From positions 3,505,001-3,569,000 of the forward strand of contig JAJTWR010000159.1 in assembly GCA_021613335.1 (NCBI GenBank): DNA of 64,000 bases. The letters are read 5' to 3'. Below, piece by piece: positions 13,701-24,772 of the stretch; within the stretch, counting starts at the first letter, position 1; each line of letters starts with the position of its first letter. Under the pieces are notes generated by a model, which saw only the letters and a list, made by a program, of their open reading frames with translations, was not told the origin of the DNA and did not search any database. Origin of the DNA: Whitmania pigra. Taxonomy: Eukaryota > Annelida > Clitellata > Hirudinida > Haemopidae. The position numbers and the translations under genes are program-made.

Positions 13701-13919
13701 TAAAACATTCTATTTTGAAGATTCCACCACTTATACACAATTACGTACACCGTTTAAAACAGGACAATTTTGTTTTAGGGCTATTTCGAAATTGCATATG
13801 TAATACAACTTAAATCTATTGAATTATAATACCTGCTCTTCGAGAAGTTTCAATTGATCCTCAAGATCAGAAAGTTCGTCTTTTTTGAGACTTATAAGTC
13901 TCCTCAACTCGTCTGCCAT
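10719..13919 (-). CDS. MOCS3: MOCS3/UBA4: adenylyltransferase and sulfurtransferase, 13 exons
   Basis: E1-like enzyme that adenylates and then sulfurates the C-termini of MOCS2A (molybdopterin synthesis) and URM1 (tRNA thiolation); cytosolic. Exons: 13833-13919, 13497-13599, 13133-13225, 12881-13001, 12727-12801, 12529-12646, 12064-12172, 11855-11917, 11367-11530, 11260-11307, 11073-11172, 10938-11015, 10719-10873. They total 1314 nt, giving 437 aa with phase kept throughout (human about 460). Visible features: N-terminal coiled coil (1-29); ThiF/E1 domain with VVGCGGLG (about 76-83), [13 protein letters not shown], and DGTDN followed by TRYLLNDAC; Zn cysteines C210-x-x-C213 and C285-x-x-C288; candidate adenylate-site Cys227 in NCSDGG; C-terminal rhodanese domain with catalytic Cys392 in CRRGNDSQ; conserved end DFPIY. 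Intron 5 is AT-AC. The start of exon 2 is the least certain boundary, because it falls in a segment also present elsewhere as fragments. Confidence 0.93.
12647..12726 (-). other. MOCS3: U12-type AT-AC intron of MOCS3
   Basis: The 80-nt intron starts ATATCCTTT, the U12 5' splice-site consensus, and contains TTCCTTAAC, the U12 branch-site consensus, 10 nt before its terminal AC. Removal joins CA to G, giving [12 protein letters not shown] in frame, which is the conserved family sequence. No GT-AG solution in this interval restores the frame; reading through meets a stop. Confidence 0.93.
13266..13495 (-). mobile_element. 3' end of a LINE in MOCS3 intron 2
   Basis: This segment closely matches 60737-61030, the 3' region of the non-LTR element near 61-62.5 kb. 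Shared blocks include AAACCCAAAGGGCCAG and CATGTGTTTAACTGAG. It is a short 5'-truncated copy sitting in the intron between exons 2 and 3. Confidence 0.75.
13556..13835. repeat. MOCS3 exon 2 start, intron 1 and exon 1 donor, duplicated elsewhere
   Basis: This stretch recurs at 22905-23180 and, in two pieces, at 31580-31680 and 31965-32110. All copies are in the same orientation. The distant copies keep the start of exon 2 (reading LTNQDIL against LTNQEIL in the gene) plus intron sequence. They look like pseudogenic fragments of the MOCS3 5' part. Confidence 0.7.
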
Positions 13920-15145
13920 ACTGACAAACGACTGAAAGACGTGGAGCGAGCAAAGTCCTGAACCCTGATCGCGGAAAAAATTAAAAATCCAAACATGCTC
14001 CCAGTTCCATATAAACAATGTTCTGAAACTATCTTAAATTTATTTATGTCATTCAATATTCCAACACCGATGTATAATTTAATTGCCTTAGTAAAAAGAA
14101 TTCTATAAATGTTAGGCTTCTTGCACAATTTGTTGTTACAGATAGCTGAAGAAATTCTTATTGTGTAAACACTTTCGACAATCGAAAATATTTAATAAAA
14201 TAAGCATTTTAATTATATTTGCTAATAAATTACTATTAGTAGTTTTGATAAAAAATAAAAGCGGCATTTCATTCAAGTACGTTAATTGCTTTCGAAACAT
14301 TTTTGTGTTTTACTCATTAACTCAACGCAAAAATTGTTCGGCCTTGCATTATATCTTTGTTAAATGAAAACAACCCATTAAATTTTCAACATGCGGTGTG
14401 GCTAATTGCTACTTCTGTTAATTGTATCTGCCATCTTACGATTGTAAGCTACATTGAATTGTTTTCGAAGTAAACAAATCGAATTGAAATGCTGACGTTT
14501 TAGACAAATAATTAAATGTATTGTTTAAACCTGAAAAGACCTATATACATTAAGAATATAATGATTATATTTTAAATATTATTGTTTATTTTGTAACAAT
14601 AGATTTCGAGAGCAGAAGATTCTCAGAAAAACGACTTATTATTGTAATTATTAGGTTATGAGGGTTCTATCAGGCGACAACGGAGATGATTAACACACTT
14701 GTATGCGATTATTCATGAACTTTAAGGGGGCATGTTCATGACTTTGGAGGTTAAAAACTTAACACTCTTAAATTAATTGTTAAATGATGATGTCAGAAAT
14801 GTTAACTAAATCTTTCTAAGAAACGTTCATTCAACTTTTCATTAATCTATATTTTTCAAATTTATATAAATTTTCCAGAGGATACAAAAAAAAAATAAAT
14901 TTAAGTTTTTTAGTTTTAAGACAAAGCATTCAATAAAACAAGAAGTATAATAAAAATAAATTATTTTAAACATCTAATTTTAATCATATTCTGCATATGT
15001 TCGCGGCAGTTAAGGAATTTGTAGCTTTCACATTATTTTGTTTACTTAATTATTAATTTAACTTAAAATTTAATTAATTAAAAACTTCATTAATTTTATA
15101 AATCGTGCGTATTCACTGTTCAGCTGTTACAAACAAACAGGGCCA
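13920..15145. other. Intergenic upstream of MOCS3
   Basis: AT-rich, no gene recognised. The MOCS3 promoter should lie in the first few hundred bases above 13919, but I see no clear TATA box. Confidence 0.45.
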
Positions 15146-15679
15146 CCCACCAAGAATTGGGCAGTAACTGAATTTGAATAACGAAATTACGTAATTTAAA
15201 ATACAATTGTAATTTGTAACGAAATTATTCTTAATTAAACGTAATTGGGTAATTTGTCTTTTATTTAATTTTATTACTTGTGTAACTTTTTATTTTCAAA
15301 TTATAATTATCAATTCAGATTACATTAAAATAAAAATTCAAATCGGCATCTTGAACACTTGCAAACTAATTGTAACAATTAGGAATCTTTGATTATGAAC
15401 ATTAGCTTTGTCTTTGTTAGATAAAATCGGCGTGTTTACTGCGGTAGCTTGCTGTGTTATCGCTTGTAGTTTATAACTTAAAGCCTTGTGCAAAAACGTG
15501 AGCACAAGATCTCCAAATAGGAACACATACGAGTGGAACTGGAGGCGCAAGGCTATAAGACGACGATGGGGGATAATTGTAGGAGCCCTGGGCAGTGACG
15601 CAACTAGGCGCAAGCCCCCCCAGGCCTAATAGGAGAGACCCTGCAATTTTTCCAAATCCGATGAGGTTTTTTTTGGTGG

Positions 15680-15800
15680 GGGGGAATTTAACTGGTTTGA
15701 AACTTTGAGTCAGGAGATAGTCAAACTCATTAATAAATTATTAAAGATACAAAATAAGACTGCAGACAGAAGATAGTTAAACTCATAATAATAATAATCT
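15680..15800. repeat. Short interspersed repeat, copy A
   Basis: This matches the segment near 48430-48530 in inverted orientation. Both contain inverted AGATAGTCAAACTC / GAGTTTGACTATCTT motifs around AAAGATACAAAATAAGACTGCAG-like cores. Neighbouring GC-rich flanks are also shared (15600-15675 with 48885-48985). It is possibly a MITE or part of a larger dispersed element. Confidence 0.5.
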
Positions 15801-15957
15801 GACGCCTCTGACGCTATGCACATGGCGCTTTATAAATTTAGTATTATTATTATTATCTGTTCTATCTTTAATTTTTTATTAATTATAATTGGTAGTTTTG
15901 ATTTGAACAGTTTCAAAAATTTTTCGACTGCGTCGTGCTTTCGTCCCTTTTCTAAAC

Positions 15958-16347
15958 TTGAGTCCCCCCCCCCAGCATTTTTCGCTGGTTGCGCCACTGG
16001 CCCTGGGGACTTGGCCGGATGAGAACGATAGCGTTCTCACCGCCCCAGGTATCGGCAACAGTTATGCCACCACTTTGAGGAAACTCATAGTGGCTGACAC
16101 CATCAAGTGGTCGAGGGACCTATACACTGGGCACATCACGGGAAAAATGCCCGCCAGACCGGTGGAACCCTTAGGTAACGAACAAGGGATGACCGAAGTC
16201 CGCGCCGAGGAGGCGTCGGCAGATCAGGGACCTCAGGACCAAGATCCTACCCTTTCGGGAAACAATGGGGAGATGGACACCGAACCCTGCGTTCAGAATG
16301 GAGACGGCCCCATTCTGGACAATGCGAGCAATACTGATATGGAGTAG
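15958..16347 (+). CDS. Unrecognised GC-rich open frame inside the hAT region
   Basis: A 129-codon frame whose base composition differs sharply from its AT-rich surroundings. From about residue 20 it is polar and acidic (EEASADQGPQDQDP). I recognise no domain and it has no good start context. The coding-like part, about 16010-16347, may be a captured exon or the remains of another element's ORF1. Treat it as a hypothetical. Confidence 0.25.
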   Translation: MSPPPQHFSLVAPLALGTWPDENDSVLTAPGIGNSYATTLRKLIVADTIKWSRDLYTGHITGKMPARPVEPLGNEQGMTEVRAEEASADQGPQDQDPTLSGNNGEMDTEPCVQNGDGPILDNASNTDME

Positions 16348-17664
16348 CCGTATGGCAATAGCAACACATTTGAAACTGCTACTGTTGTTAATAAAATTTG
16401 CAATGAAATTAGAATAATTAGAAATAAGTCATTTTCATAAAAAGCAATAAAACCAAGAATATCCAATGGAGTTTCTGATAGAACTTCATACCGGTTACTG
16501 AGCAGCATTTTGAAATCGACAATTTCTGTAAAGTTCGTGCCCGTTGATGTCTGTCTTAGTAATTTCCAAAACCAGCAATCCAAATTTTGTGCTCAAGTCT
16601 TAAAATCATAAAACCTCATAAAAACGTGTTGACATCTCCTATTGAAGTCGATCAAATATGCTCTTCATAATTAGCACAATTTCTTCTTCTGCCGGAATTC
16701 CTGCATCTCTTGCCAGTTCTCCAGCAATTTTCAGACGTCGCCGTCACTTCAATCCCTAGGTGTGCATTTTGTTTTGCCATTTTCTGTAGCAACTTGTCTC
16801 AAATCATTATGAAGCTTGACAAGTTCTTGCTCCAAAGATTCAATATCAGTTGCTGCTTCATTGAAATTTGTAGTAGGATCTTGTAAGAGCATCTGTAAAC
16901 GATCAATTTTTCCAAGAATGGCATTCCAGAAAACTATGAAGTAAAGATTTAATACGCCAGCAACCGTTCTGCATCACCTCTGGTTTAGGCTTCATAGTTT
17001 AGTCCTCCGATAATTTGTCTGACAGCCCTAATATAGTTCATCCAGTCCTTCATGGATAGCTTTAACTGCTTCTGATCGTGCGCTCCAACGTGTTTCAGAC
17101 TCCCGCTTTAATGTGATGGGCACAGCTATTTTAAACTCGTCCACAGTGGGTGGCAGACATATGATGTCTGATGTTGCCGCTGCAGTCATCCTTTGACCGA
17201 TTTATTACCCTTTTTCAGTTATTATAGTATAATCTATCTATATTTATAAATATATTTCGCTAAGGTATATCATGTGTCGTGCGTATTTAATTTTTTTAAA
17301 TTTTTATTTTTAGTTTGTTTTAATTTAGTAGTTCAGTGGCTCATCGCTTATCGCAATGTAATAAAAGATTTTGGTAGTGTAAAGGTAATTTGTAATTTGA
17401 TGTAATTTCAAATTAATAATTTGTAATTTTGTAATTTACTACATTTGGCACATTTAATTTGTAATTGGTATATAAATTACATTTCTTGGAGTAATTTGTA
17501 ATTGGTAACTAAATAACATTGAGACCTGTAATTTGCCCATCCCATCAATATAGACTTCCGATCAAATTCATACAAAATGTGTAGTATAACACGATTGGTC
17601 CTTGATAAATGCATAAATTGAAAAGTTAATGTGGCATTTGGTTTAGCGTATCGATTGATGTACT

Positions 17665-18500
17665 ACATACACTCAGCTCAAAATATATAGGAAGTACCGT
17701 CTCAATTATATCTCAATTATTAAGCCATGAAAATATTTCAAATTTTAGTATATTATGTAAATAGTGCTTCTAAAATTATGTTTTAAATTTGGTCAAATAT
17801 TATTTTCAAACTTAATAAAAATCCCAAAAATGTGTTTTTGCTATGCCAAAAAAGGTAGGAAGTAAGCATCAAAAGTCAAAAATAACAATAAAAATTTATT
17901 TTTTTTACGCAAAAAGTTATTTAATATGAAATTATGTTTACTATTCTTTTCTATTATTTCAGAACAACTTTTGACCATCGACTAAATTATTTTTTTGTAT
18001 AAAGTCTGCTTCCAGCTGATTCCAGGCATTCCTGATGGCTTCTTCCAACTCTGATTTAGAGTTAAACTGTCTTCCATCTTTGTAAACAGGTCTGGACCAC
18101 TTACCACAAGCATTTTCAATAGGATTAAGGTCAGGAGAGCGAGCTGGCCAGCTCAAAACCCTAATGCTTCTCTCTTGGAAAAAGCTCTTTGTCAGTTTGG
18201 ATGTATGGATTGGAGCATTATCTTGCTGGAATACAAAATGAGCACCATACCACCTCTCAGCAAAAGGCAGGAGGTTATTTTGCAACAATTTAATATAATC
18301 GACCGACTTTTGTTTTCCTTGTTTCTACAAGGGCTAGATCAGGGACTCCATCTTATGAAATTCCTGTCCGAATCATGACTGTTCCAGCTCCATGATTTCT
18401 GCTGTAAAACTCATCTTTTCTGAGGTCATGCCAATAAAACTGATAACCATCTAGATTGAATTTTTTTTCATCAGAAAAAATTGCATTGGTTCAACTTTCT
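17665..18500 (-). pseudogene. Tc1/mariner transposase remnant (DD34E)
   Basis: The minus strand reads a Tc1-type transposase catalytic region in two pieces. The upstream piece (about 18300-18480) holds FSDEKKFNLDG with the first catalytic Asp, then has stop codons. The downstream piece (17959-18288) holds QQDNAPIHTS and SPDLNPIEN, with 34 residues between the second Asp and the Glu. The N-terminal DNA-binding part is not recognisable. A TIR-like end (TACACTCAGCTCAAAATAT) is seen near 17667, but no matching right end. The frame is broken and the element is inactive. Confidence 0.85.
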
Positions 18501-18699
18501 TTGTTTGATAACAATGTTTTGGCCTACTGAACTCTGGCAACTTTGTGATGTTCTTGCAAAGCTGGAACTTTCAATCTTTTTTAAAATCCCAAAATGTTGC
18601 TTGCATTCAAATAATTCAAGAGTGTACTTATATACACAGTCAAATTTAACTGTTATTAACTGGTTTGCAGGAAATGTACCCGAAGATTCCTAACTAAAA

Positions 18700-19380
18700 G
18701 TCTATTATTTATATATTAGTTTACTATTATGTAGTGTTGTGGTGTGCAATAAGGGGAATTGGAAAGGGGACAAGCTTAATCCTGTTCTCTAAACAATTAA
18801 TACGTGATCAACAAACAGGTGTGTCATAAATTATGAGTCATAACTCATAATATAACATCTTCATCACGCAATTCAATTGAGGAACCAATTAATAAATTCC
18901 ATCATTATTTATAATTTAAACTTTTCGTTAACTTCCTTGGGGCAATATTTTAATAAATAAATGCTATATTATTATAATTATGATATACTACATTAATTAT
19001 TAAAATAACTTATTATCAGAATATCTGAGCAATATGAATGCAAAATGCGATTGTGATTAAAAAAGCACAATCTACTGATTAGCAGAATAAAAACAGGGCA
19101 TCATGTCTCCAAATGCGAGTTTGTGTATTCAAGTTTCTCTTCAACTTCTCGGCAAATAACAAACACATTCTTTAAAACGCAGTTGTTCTTTTTTTTATTT
19201 CTTTATTTAACCAAGAAATTGAAAAACACCAAAATTCACAGGTGAAAAACACAAAACAAAAACATAAACATGTAAGTTCAAATAGACGTAACCAAAACAT
19301 ATAAAATATATCATTGGAAAAAATTTATTGGTTCAGATGATTTATCCCAAGGGAATATAGTTCAGGTGTAGGGGACCATC
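18700..19380. other. Intergenic, no gene seen
   Basis: AT-rich sequence before the first lengsin unit. I see nothing to annotate. Confidence 0.4.
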
Positions 19381-19384
19381 GAAG

Positions 19385-19486
19385 GCTTCTCATCGTACCT
19401 TGTGAAGGTAACTGCTGCTTATAATGCTCAGCCAGTATCTTGTTTTCAACAATAGATGCCCGCTCTTTGGATCTTGCATTGACTTG
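19385..19486 (+). promoter_or_regulatory. Putative untranslated first exon of lengsin copy 1
   Basis: A conserved segment ending GACTTG|GTGAGTATTT, a strong splice donor at 19487. It is present upstream of copies 1, 2, 3 and 5. The matching acceptor is TTTTTTTAG at 19770-19778, just before the ATG exon. The inferred intron is 292 bp here. Confidence 0.6.
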
Positions 19487-19790
19487 GTGAGTATTTCGGC
19501 ATCATTGAGCCTGATATTATGCAATATCAATCGTATTATCAGTATTGCATGTTTAGATATTTACCTTTATTAATTATATTCTGGCGTTCAGATTAAGTAA
19601 TTAGAAGACTTCTAATCTATTTGGAAATTTAAGAGATTTAAAATAAATAATTATAATAATTTCCTTACTTATAAAACTATATTCCAATAGTAACTTTAGG
19701 TGTTTTAATTTATGACAATAACATTATAATGTATTTTATTTGAAGATCATAACAAAAATTATGTGACGATTTTTTTAGGAAACTGGAAAG

Positions 19791-21077
19791 ATGGACGTCA
19801 AGTTCGACTTCAAAGAAATCTTGAGGAAAGAAGAGGAGGGAGGGAATGCCTTCGACTACATAAGGTTCACTGTCGCCGACATGCACGGCATAAGTAGGTC
19901 AGTGGTAGTGCCAAGGAAATATGCTCAGGCTGCTATCAAGGGAGGAATTCCTATGTCCGGAGGTGGCTTTGTAAAAACAAAATTTAAAAAAAACTAAATA
20001 AGGCGTTAAAAAATTGTTTATCTAAAACTTGTGATAATTTAAGTTTTAATTTGGGTGTTGAAGGTATCATGTCAGTGGATTCAAGAACTAACATGACCTT
20101 TACTAAAGAAATCATGGAACAACATTTGCCTAATTGCATCATTATGCCATGCCCAGGTACATTCCATGAGATTCCGTGGAATAGTACTGGAAAAATTAAT
20201 TTCCATGAGTCGGAAGGTGTGTGTTACGAAATGATTAACCCAAACATGAACGTAGATTGTACACGATGAGTTAAATATTTTTTCTCGTCCAGGTAAACAC
20301 AAACGTAAAATTGGCCAGGTTTTATGCGAATCATTCTGGATACCTCCATTCAGAAATGGATCTCATCAAGAAGCCTGCAGTAGATACGTTCTGAGGAAGC
20401 AATTGGAAAGATTCGAGAAACTGGGATTTGTTTTCAAATCTGCATTTGAAGCAGAATTTGCAGTATATCATCGGGACACGAATAAGCCCATTTTTGACGG
20501 CATGGATACCTACACTACTTTGCGCACGTCTCAGTGTGAAGATTATATCTGCACTTTGGAAGAAAACCTTTACAAAGCGGGTATCGATAATTCTATGATT
20601 GCGGTAGAACGCGGAGAAGGACAGTTTGAATTTGTCATGGAACCAGTAGATGGAATAAAGGGTGCAGACAAAATTTTCCTTATGAAAAATGCAATTAAGG
20701 AAATGACTCAGAAACTTGGATATGTGGCCACATTCATGGCAAAGCCCTTTACAACAAGTACAACAACAGGGCTTCATCTGAACATGTCTCTTTGGAAGAA
20801 GGATTCTAATGGCGAGCTGATTAATGCATTTTATAATCCAGAAGACAAAAATGGTCTATCAGAGTTACATAAACATTTTATAGCAGGACTCATTAAACAC
20901 GGTAAAGCTTTGTGTGCGTTTTGCTGTCCAACTTCTAACTGTTACAGACGCATGCACAAATTTTGTGTACGTTGGTTTATTCAGACCAAGAAGGATCTTG
21001 ACATCGCTATAATTGAGCCTCTGGACGAGAAAACTAAATGTAAAAAAGAACTGGAGCTCTTCTATGAGCTCCTGTAA
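19791..21077 (+). CDS. LGSN: Lengsin-like protein, copy 1, with in-frame internal deletion
   Basis: Glutamine-synthetase-fold (lengsin class) protein. Exons: 19791-19962, 20064-20216, 20293-21077; total 1110 nt, 369 aa, phases 1 and 1. Compared with copy 2 it lacks 342 bp of exon 3 (114 codons, about residues 335-448 of the full protein). The missing part includes the WGMDDR and ENR/NPYL blocks that in glutamine synthetases line the active site. The deletion joins at GTAC, a 4-bp microhomology seen at both ends in sister copies. The frame is open to the stop and the splice sites are kept, so a shortened protein could be made, but loss of this core makes a normal fold unlikely. The C-terminus has private changes (EKTKCKKE against DESKWKKE). 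An AATAAA lies just downstream at about 21095. It may be a young pseudogene. Confidence 0.85.
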
Positions 21078-21994
21078 AGCTTGTATAATAGGCACCAATA
21101 AAAAACAACTTTTTTCAAATTATTTGTTTCAGGAGTAATTAAATTATGCTATGTTACGATAGCATTTAAAATTTCAAAGCTATATTCCAACCTTAATTGC
21201 ATATTATTTACTGCATTTATGACCTTATCATATAAAAGAAAGTTCCTTAGCTACATTTTTTGATTTAACTAATTTACATTCTGCCACAATCATCTAACAT
21301 GAGTTTATTGACAATAACTAAAATAAATTCTGGTCTTTTTCGGTCTTAAAACATTTCCTGGCAAATGTACTCTTGAATTTTGAAAGAATTAGGAAAGTTA
21401 CTCTTGCTAAGTCTGACTGCCTTCTTTGGTGTTTCGGAAGTTAGCTTAACGGCTCTTTTGACTGTCTGACTGTGGTAGGGAATGTTTAGAAGAGTTTGAA
21501 CCATGTTTACAATATTTGCCTCACTGAATTCTTCAACACATGTTAAAAACATTCAACATCCTCTAAGTTAAGAAGCCTTGACGCTTCCAGGGAATTGAAG
21601 TTAATTATTATTGGTAGGACATTGAGCTTCATCTATTTTTCTTTCCATGTCTGGGAATTATAATAGGATTAGTTCTATTGTCCAACATTATTTAGAACTT
21701 TGAATGATTAATGAATAAAGACATTTTTTGACATCTCCAAAGGAGAGATTTCACTTTAGCGGTTGCTAAACTTGGCGATGACATTTTGATCAAATGGATG
21801 CTATTTCGTAGAAGTAAAAGGCAAAGCTCATGCAAATCATGAAATTACTATTAAAAGATACTTGTTAAAACATAAACTCCTTCCCATCCTTCAACAAATG
21901 GACAAGCAGAGAGATTTGTTTCATTTTTCGTTATATTAAATGTTATTCTGCCTTGTTTGCTTGTGAGCCGTTTGCTTTCAAATTCATTAGAACA

Positions 21995-22314
<320 letters not shown>

Positions 22315-22424
22315 GCCGTGGTCGAGGTTCAGTTGCCGGGACTAGGCTGGGGCTAGGTCGGGGCTGGAGTACAAAATTTAGATATGAAGCTTTCTAACGT
22401 ATTAACAATGTAAGTTTAGTTTTT

Positions 22425-23190
22425 CTTCAACTTAAAGCTATTTGTAGTGGTAGCATACAAATTCAGTGATGAATGCAGTTATTTGGCTGTAATTCCATCA
22501 TTTCAAAACTCATTTGCACATATAAAACTTATGTTTACAATTACTTCAATAACTATCTTTAGTTATCAATTTAATCAAAATCTTAAGAGACACTAAAACT
22601 TTTTGATAGAAGGAAAATGGTCATATCTGAAAGTTTTAAAAGGTTATGCCCCTTGGAAAAAGCTGAAACGACATCTCTGTATCTGAGAAGAGAGAGAGAG
22701 AACAAGAAAACAAGTATAAGAAGAAACGTAATAGTGTTTTGGATGACCCTTTCATTCTGGAATGTGTGCCTTAAAAAGCTGCTAGATATGGCAAACCTGG
22801 AGTGGATCGATGACTGGAAGAGCGGATGTCCCACATGTCAGCCCAAGTGATAGTGAAAGCAGTTCCAAATGACTTTCATGGTGAGATGTCTCACAAACTT
22901 CTGATTTGTCAAAGCTGAGCTAACATTTGAGACATTCCCTGTCCCATTAGACTTATGTTAAATTTTAAGTCTTTTTTAAATTTTATAAAATTTGCATGTT
23001 TATTAATGATAGCTATCACTTATGGCTACAAATGCTGAATGCAGAAAAAATTGTAAAACATTCTATTTTGAAGATTCCACAGTTACATATACCATTTAAA
23101 ACACGACAATTTTGTTTTTGGGCTATTTCTAAATTGTATATGTAATGCAACTTAAATCTGTTGAATTATAATGCCTTTTTAAGTATTAAT
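22425..23190. repeat. Dispersed repeat with a MOCS3 fragment, copy 1
   Basis: This aligns with 31105-32110 in direct orientation. The first part (22430-22880) is non-coding or unrecognised. The second (22905-23180) matches the MOCS3 exon 2/intron 1 segment. Both copies sit in the spacer of an inverted repeat next to a TTA array. Confidence 0.75.
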
Positions 23191-24119
23191 ACTGTGATGT
23201 TTTACTTTTACATAATTTTTGAGGTATTACTTGTACTTTTACTTAATTACTAAAACGCGGTTCTTTATATAACACTGCAGGTAGATGCTTGAACTTTTTA
23301 AGAGCGGGTCCTGTTAAAATTTCACTTGTTAAGTTTGTGTTTTTCTTCTTGAGCATGCCTTTTTTAAAATTGTAAGTTGCAATTAGCCCATAATTAAAGT
23401 GTTATTATTGTTATAATCGAGCAAATAATTAAGTTTTTATTGCAAAATAATTAAAATTTTGTAGAAATCAATCATAATTTAATTATTAATCAACGGTTAT
23501 ACTCAATGTCTATTTCTGCGTAGTCGTTAGAAACAGAATAGCGCAAAAATAAGAGTCCAGGTAACTACAGAACTGTAGAAGCCCAAACATCCATTTGCAT
23601 TCATAAGTATCTCAAATCCCTTAAACACTTAACTTCGGTTATTGAGTTCCGATGACTAAATATTTGCTCTAATAAACTTATTAGTTAACTTACTGATTTA
23701 CGGACCCTGGTTATTTCATCATTATGAATCGTATTATCTATGCAGTGATAAATGACTTGGCTAACTCAAGCAAATTTTTCATATCCTCCCTGTACATCAT
23801 AGCTGCAACGGGTGATGTGCTTGTAAATGTAAATTCATGTTAAATGAGAGTTACAATTTCTATCAAAATCTTCGAAATAATTCCACACCGGGGTTTTCGG
23901 TTTTAAGTCCAGAGAATTGCTTTATTATACTAGCCATTTTTTTTACACACTTCAGAGAGTATTATAACGAACGATAAACAGAATTTTCTTGCGCAATTCT
24001 AAGAAACTGTGTCGCATGCTCAATAACTTTTGTAAAATTATTGAAAAATCTTCAAAAACTAAAACTCAAATAAAATCTTTCAAGTTTCTATAACGTTTTA
24101 TAGCTATAATTTCTATTTG
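23190..24119. other. Spacer of the inverted repeat, no gene seen
   Basis: AT-rich sequence between dispersed repeat copy 1 and the right arm. A short part (about 23390-23710) resembles 31690-31945 and 39655-39945, a further dispersed repeat with an AATAAACTTATTAGTTAACTT core. Nothing coding. Confidence 0.45.
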
Positions 24120-24772
24120 AAATTGAAATCTCTCCTTTGGAGATGTCAAAAAATGTCTTTATTCATTAATCATTCAAAGTTCTAAATAATGTTAAACAAT
24201 AGAACTAATCCTATGATAATTCCCAGACGTGGAGAGAAAGACAGATGAGCTCAATGTCCTACCAATAATAAGCTTCAATTCCCTGGAAGGGTCAAGGCTT
24301 CTTAACTTAGAGGATGTTGAATGTTTTTAACATGTTTTGAAGGATTCAGTGACGAAGACATTGTAAGCATGGTTCAAACTTTTCCAAACATTCCTTACCA
24401 CAGTCAGTCGAAAGAGCCGTTAAGCTAACTTCCGAAAGAAGCCAGCCAGACTTAACAACCTAATTCTTGCAAAATTCAAGAGTATATGTGCCAGGAAATG
24501 TTTTAAGACCAAAAAAGACTACAATTTATTTTAGTTATTGTCAATAAACTCATGTTAGGTGATTGTGGCAGAATGTAAATTAGTTAAATCAAAAAATGTA
24601 GCTAAGGAACTTTCTTTTATATGATAAGGTCATAAATGCAGTAAATAATATGCAATTAAGGTTGGAATATAGCTTTGAAATTTTAAATGCTATCGTAATA
24701 TAGTATAATTTAATTACTCCTGAAACAAATAATTAAAAAAGTAGTTTTTCATTGGTGCCTAATATACAAGCT

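Larger units (their letters stand above)
15150..17545. mobile_element. Decayed hAT-like element
   Basis: Both ends carry many copies of a GTAATTTGTAATTG-type motif in opposite arrangement (15160-15260 and 17375-17530). The outer ends (near 15157 and 17545) resemble each other as inverted TGGGCARTAAC-like termini, as in hAT elements. Inside, a minus-strand relic at about 16560-17210 has stops but keeps a stretch containing SETRWSAR, typical of zf-MYM/DUF4371 hAT transposases. Boundaries are approximate. Confidence 0.55.
19385..21760. repeat. Left arm of the tail-to-tail inverted repeat (copies 1 and 2)
   Basis: This matches 24120-27950 in reverse complement, including the 5' exon, coding exons, introns and about 680 bp of 3' flank. 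The spacer is 21761-24119. The right arm is longer mainly because the intron before the ATG exon is 1405 bp there and 292 bp here, and because of the exon 3 deletion. Confidence 0.85.

Noticed and set aside
15958..16022. Start region of the 129-codon frame
   Set aside because: The first part overlaps a poly-C tract and repeat-derived sequence, so the annotated start is probably not real.
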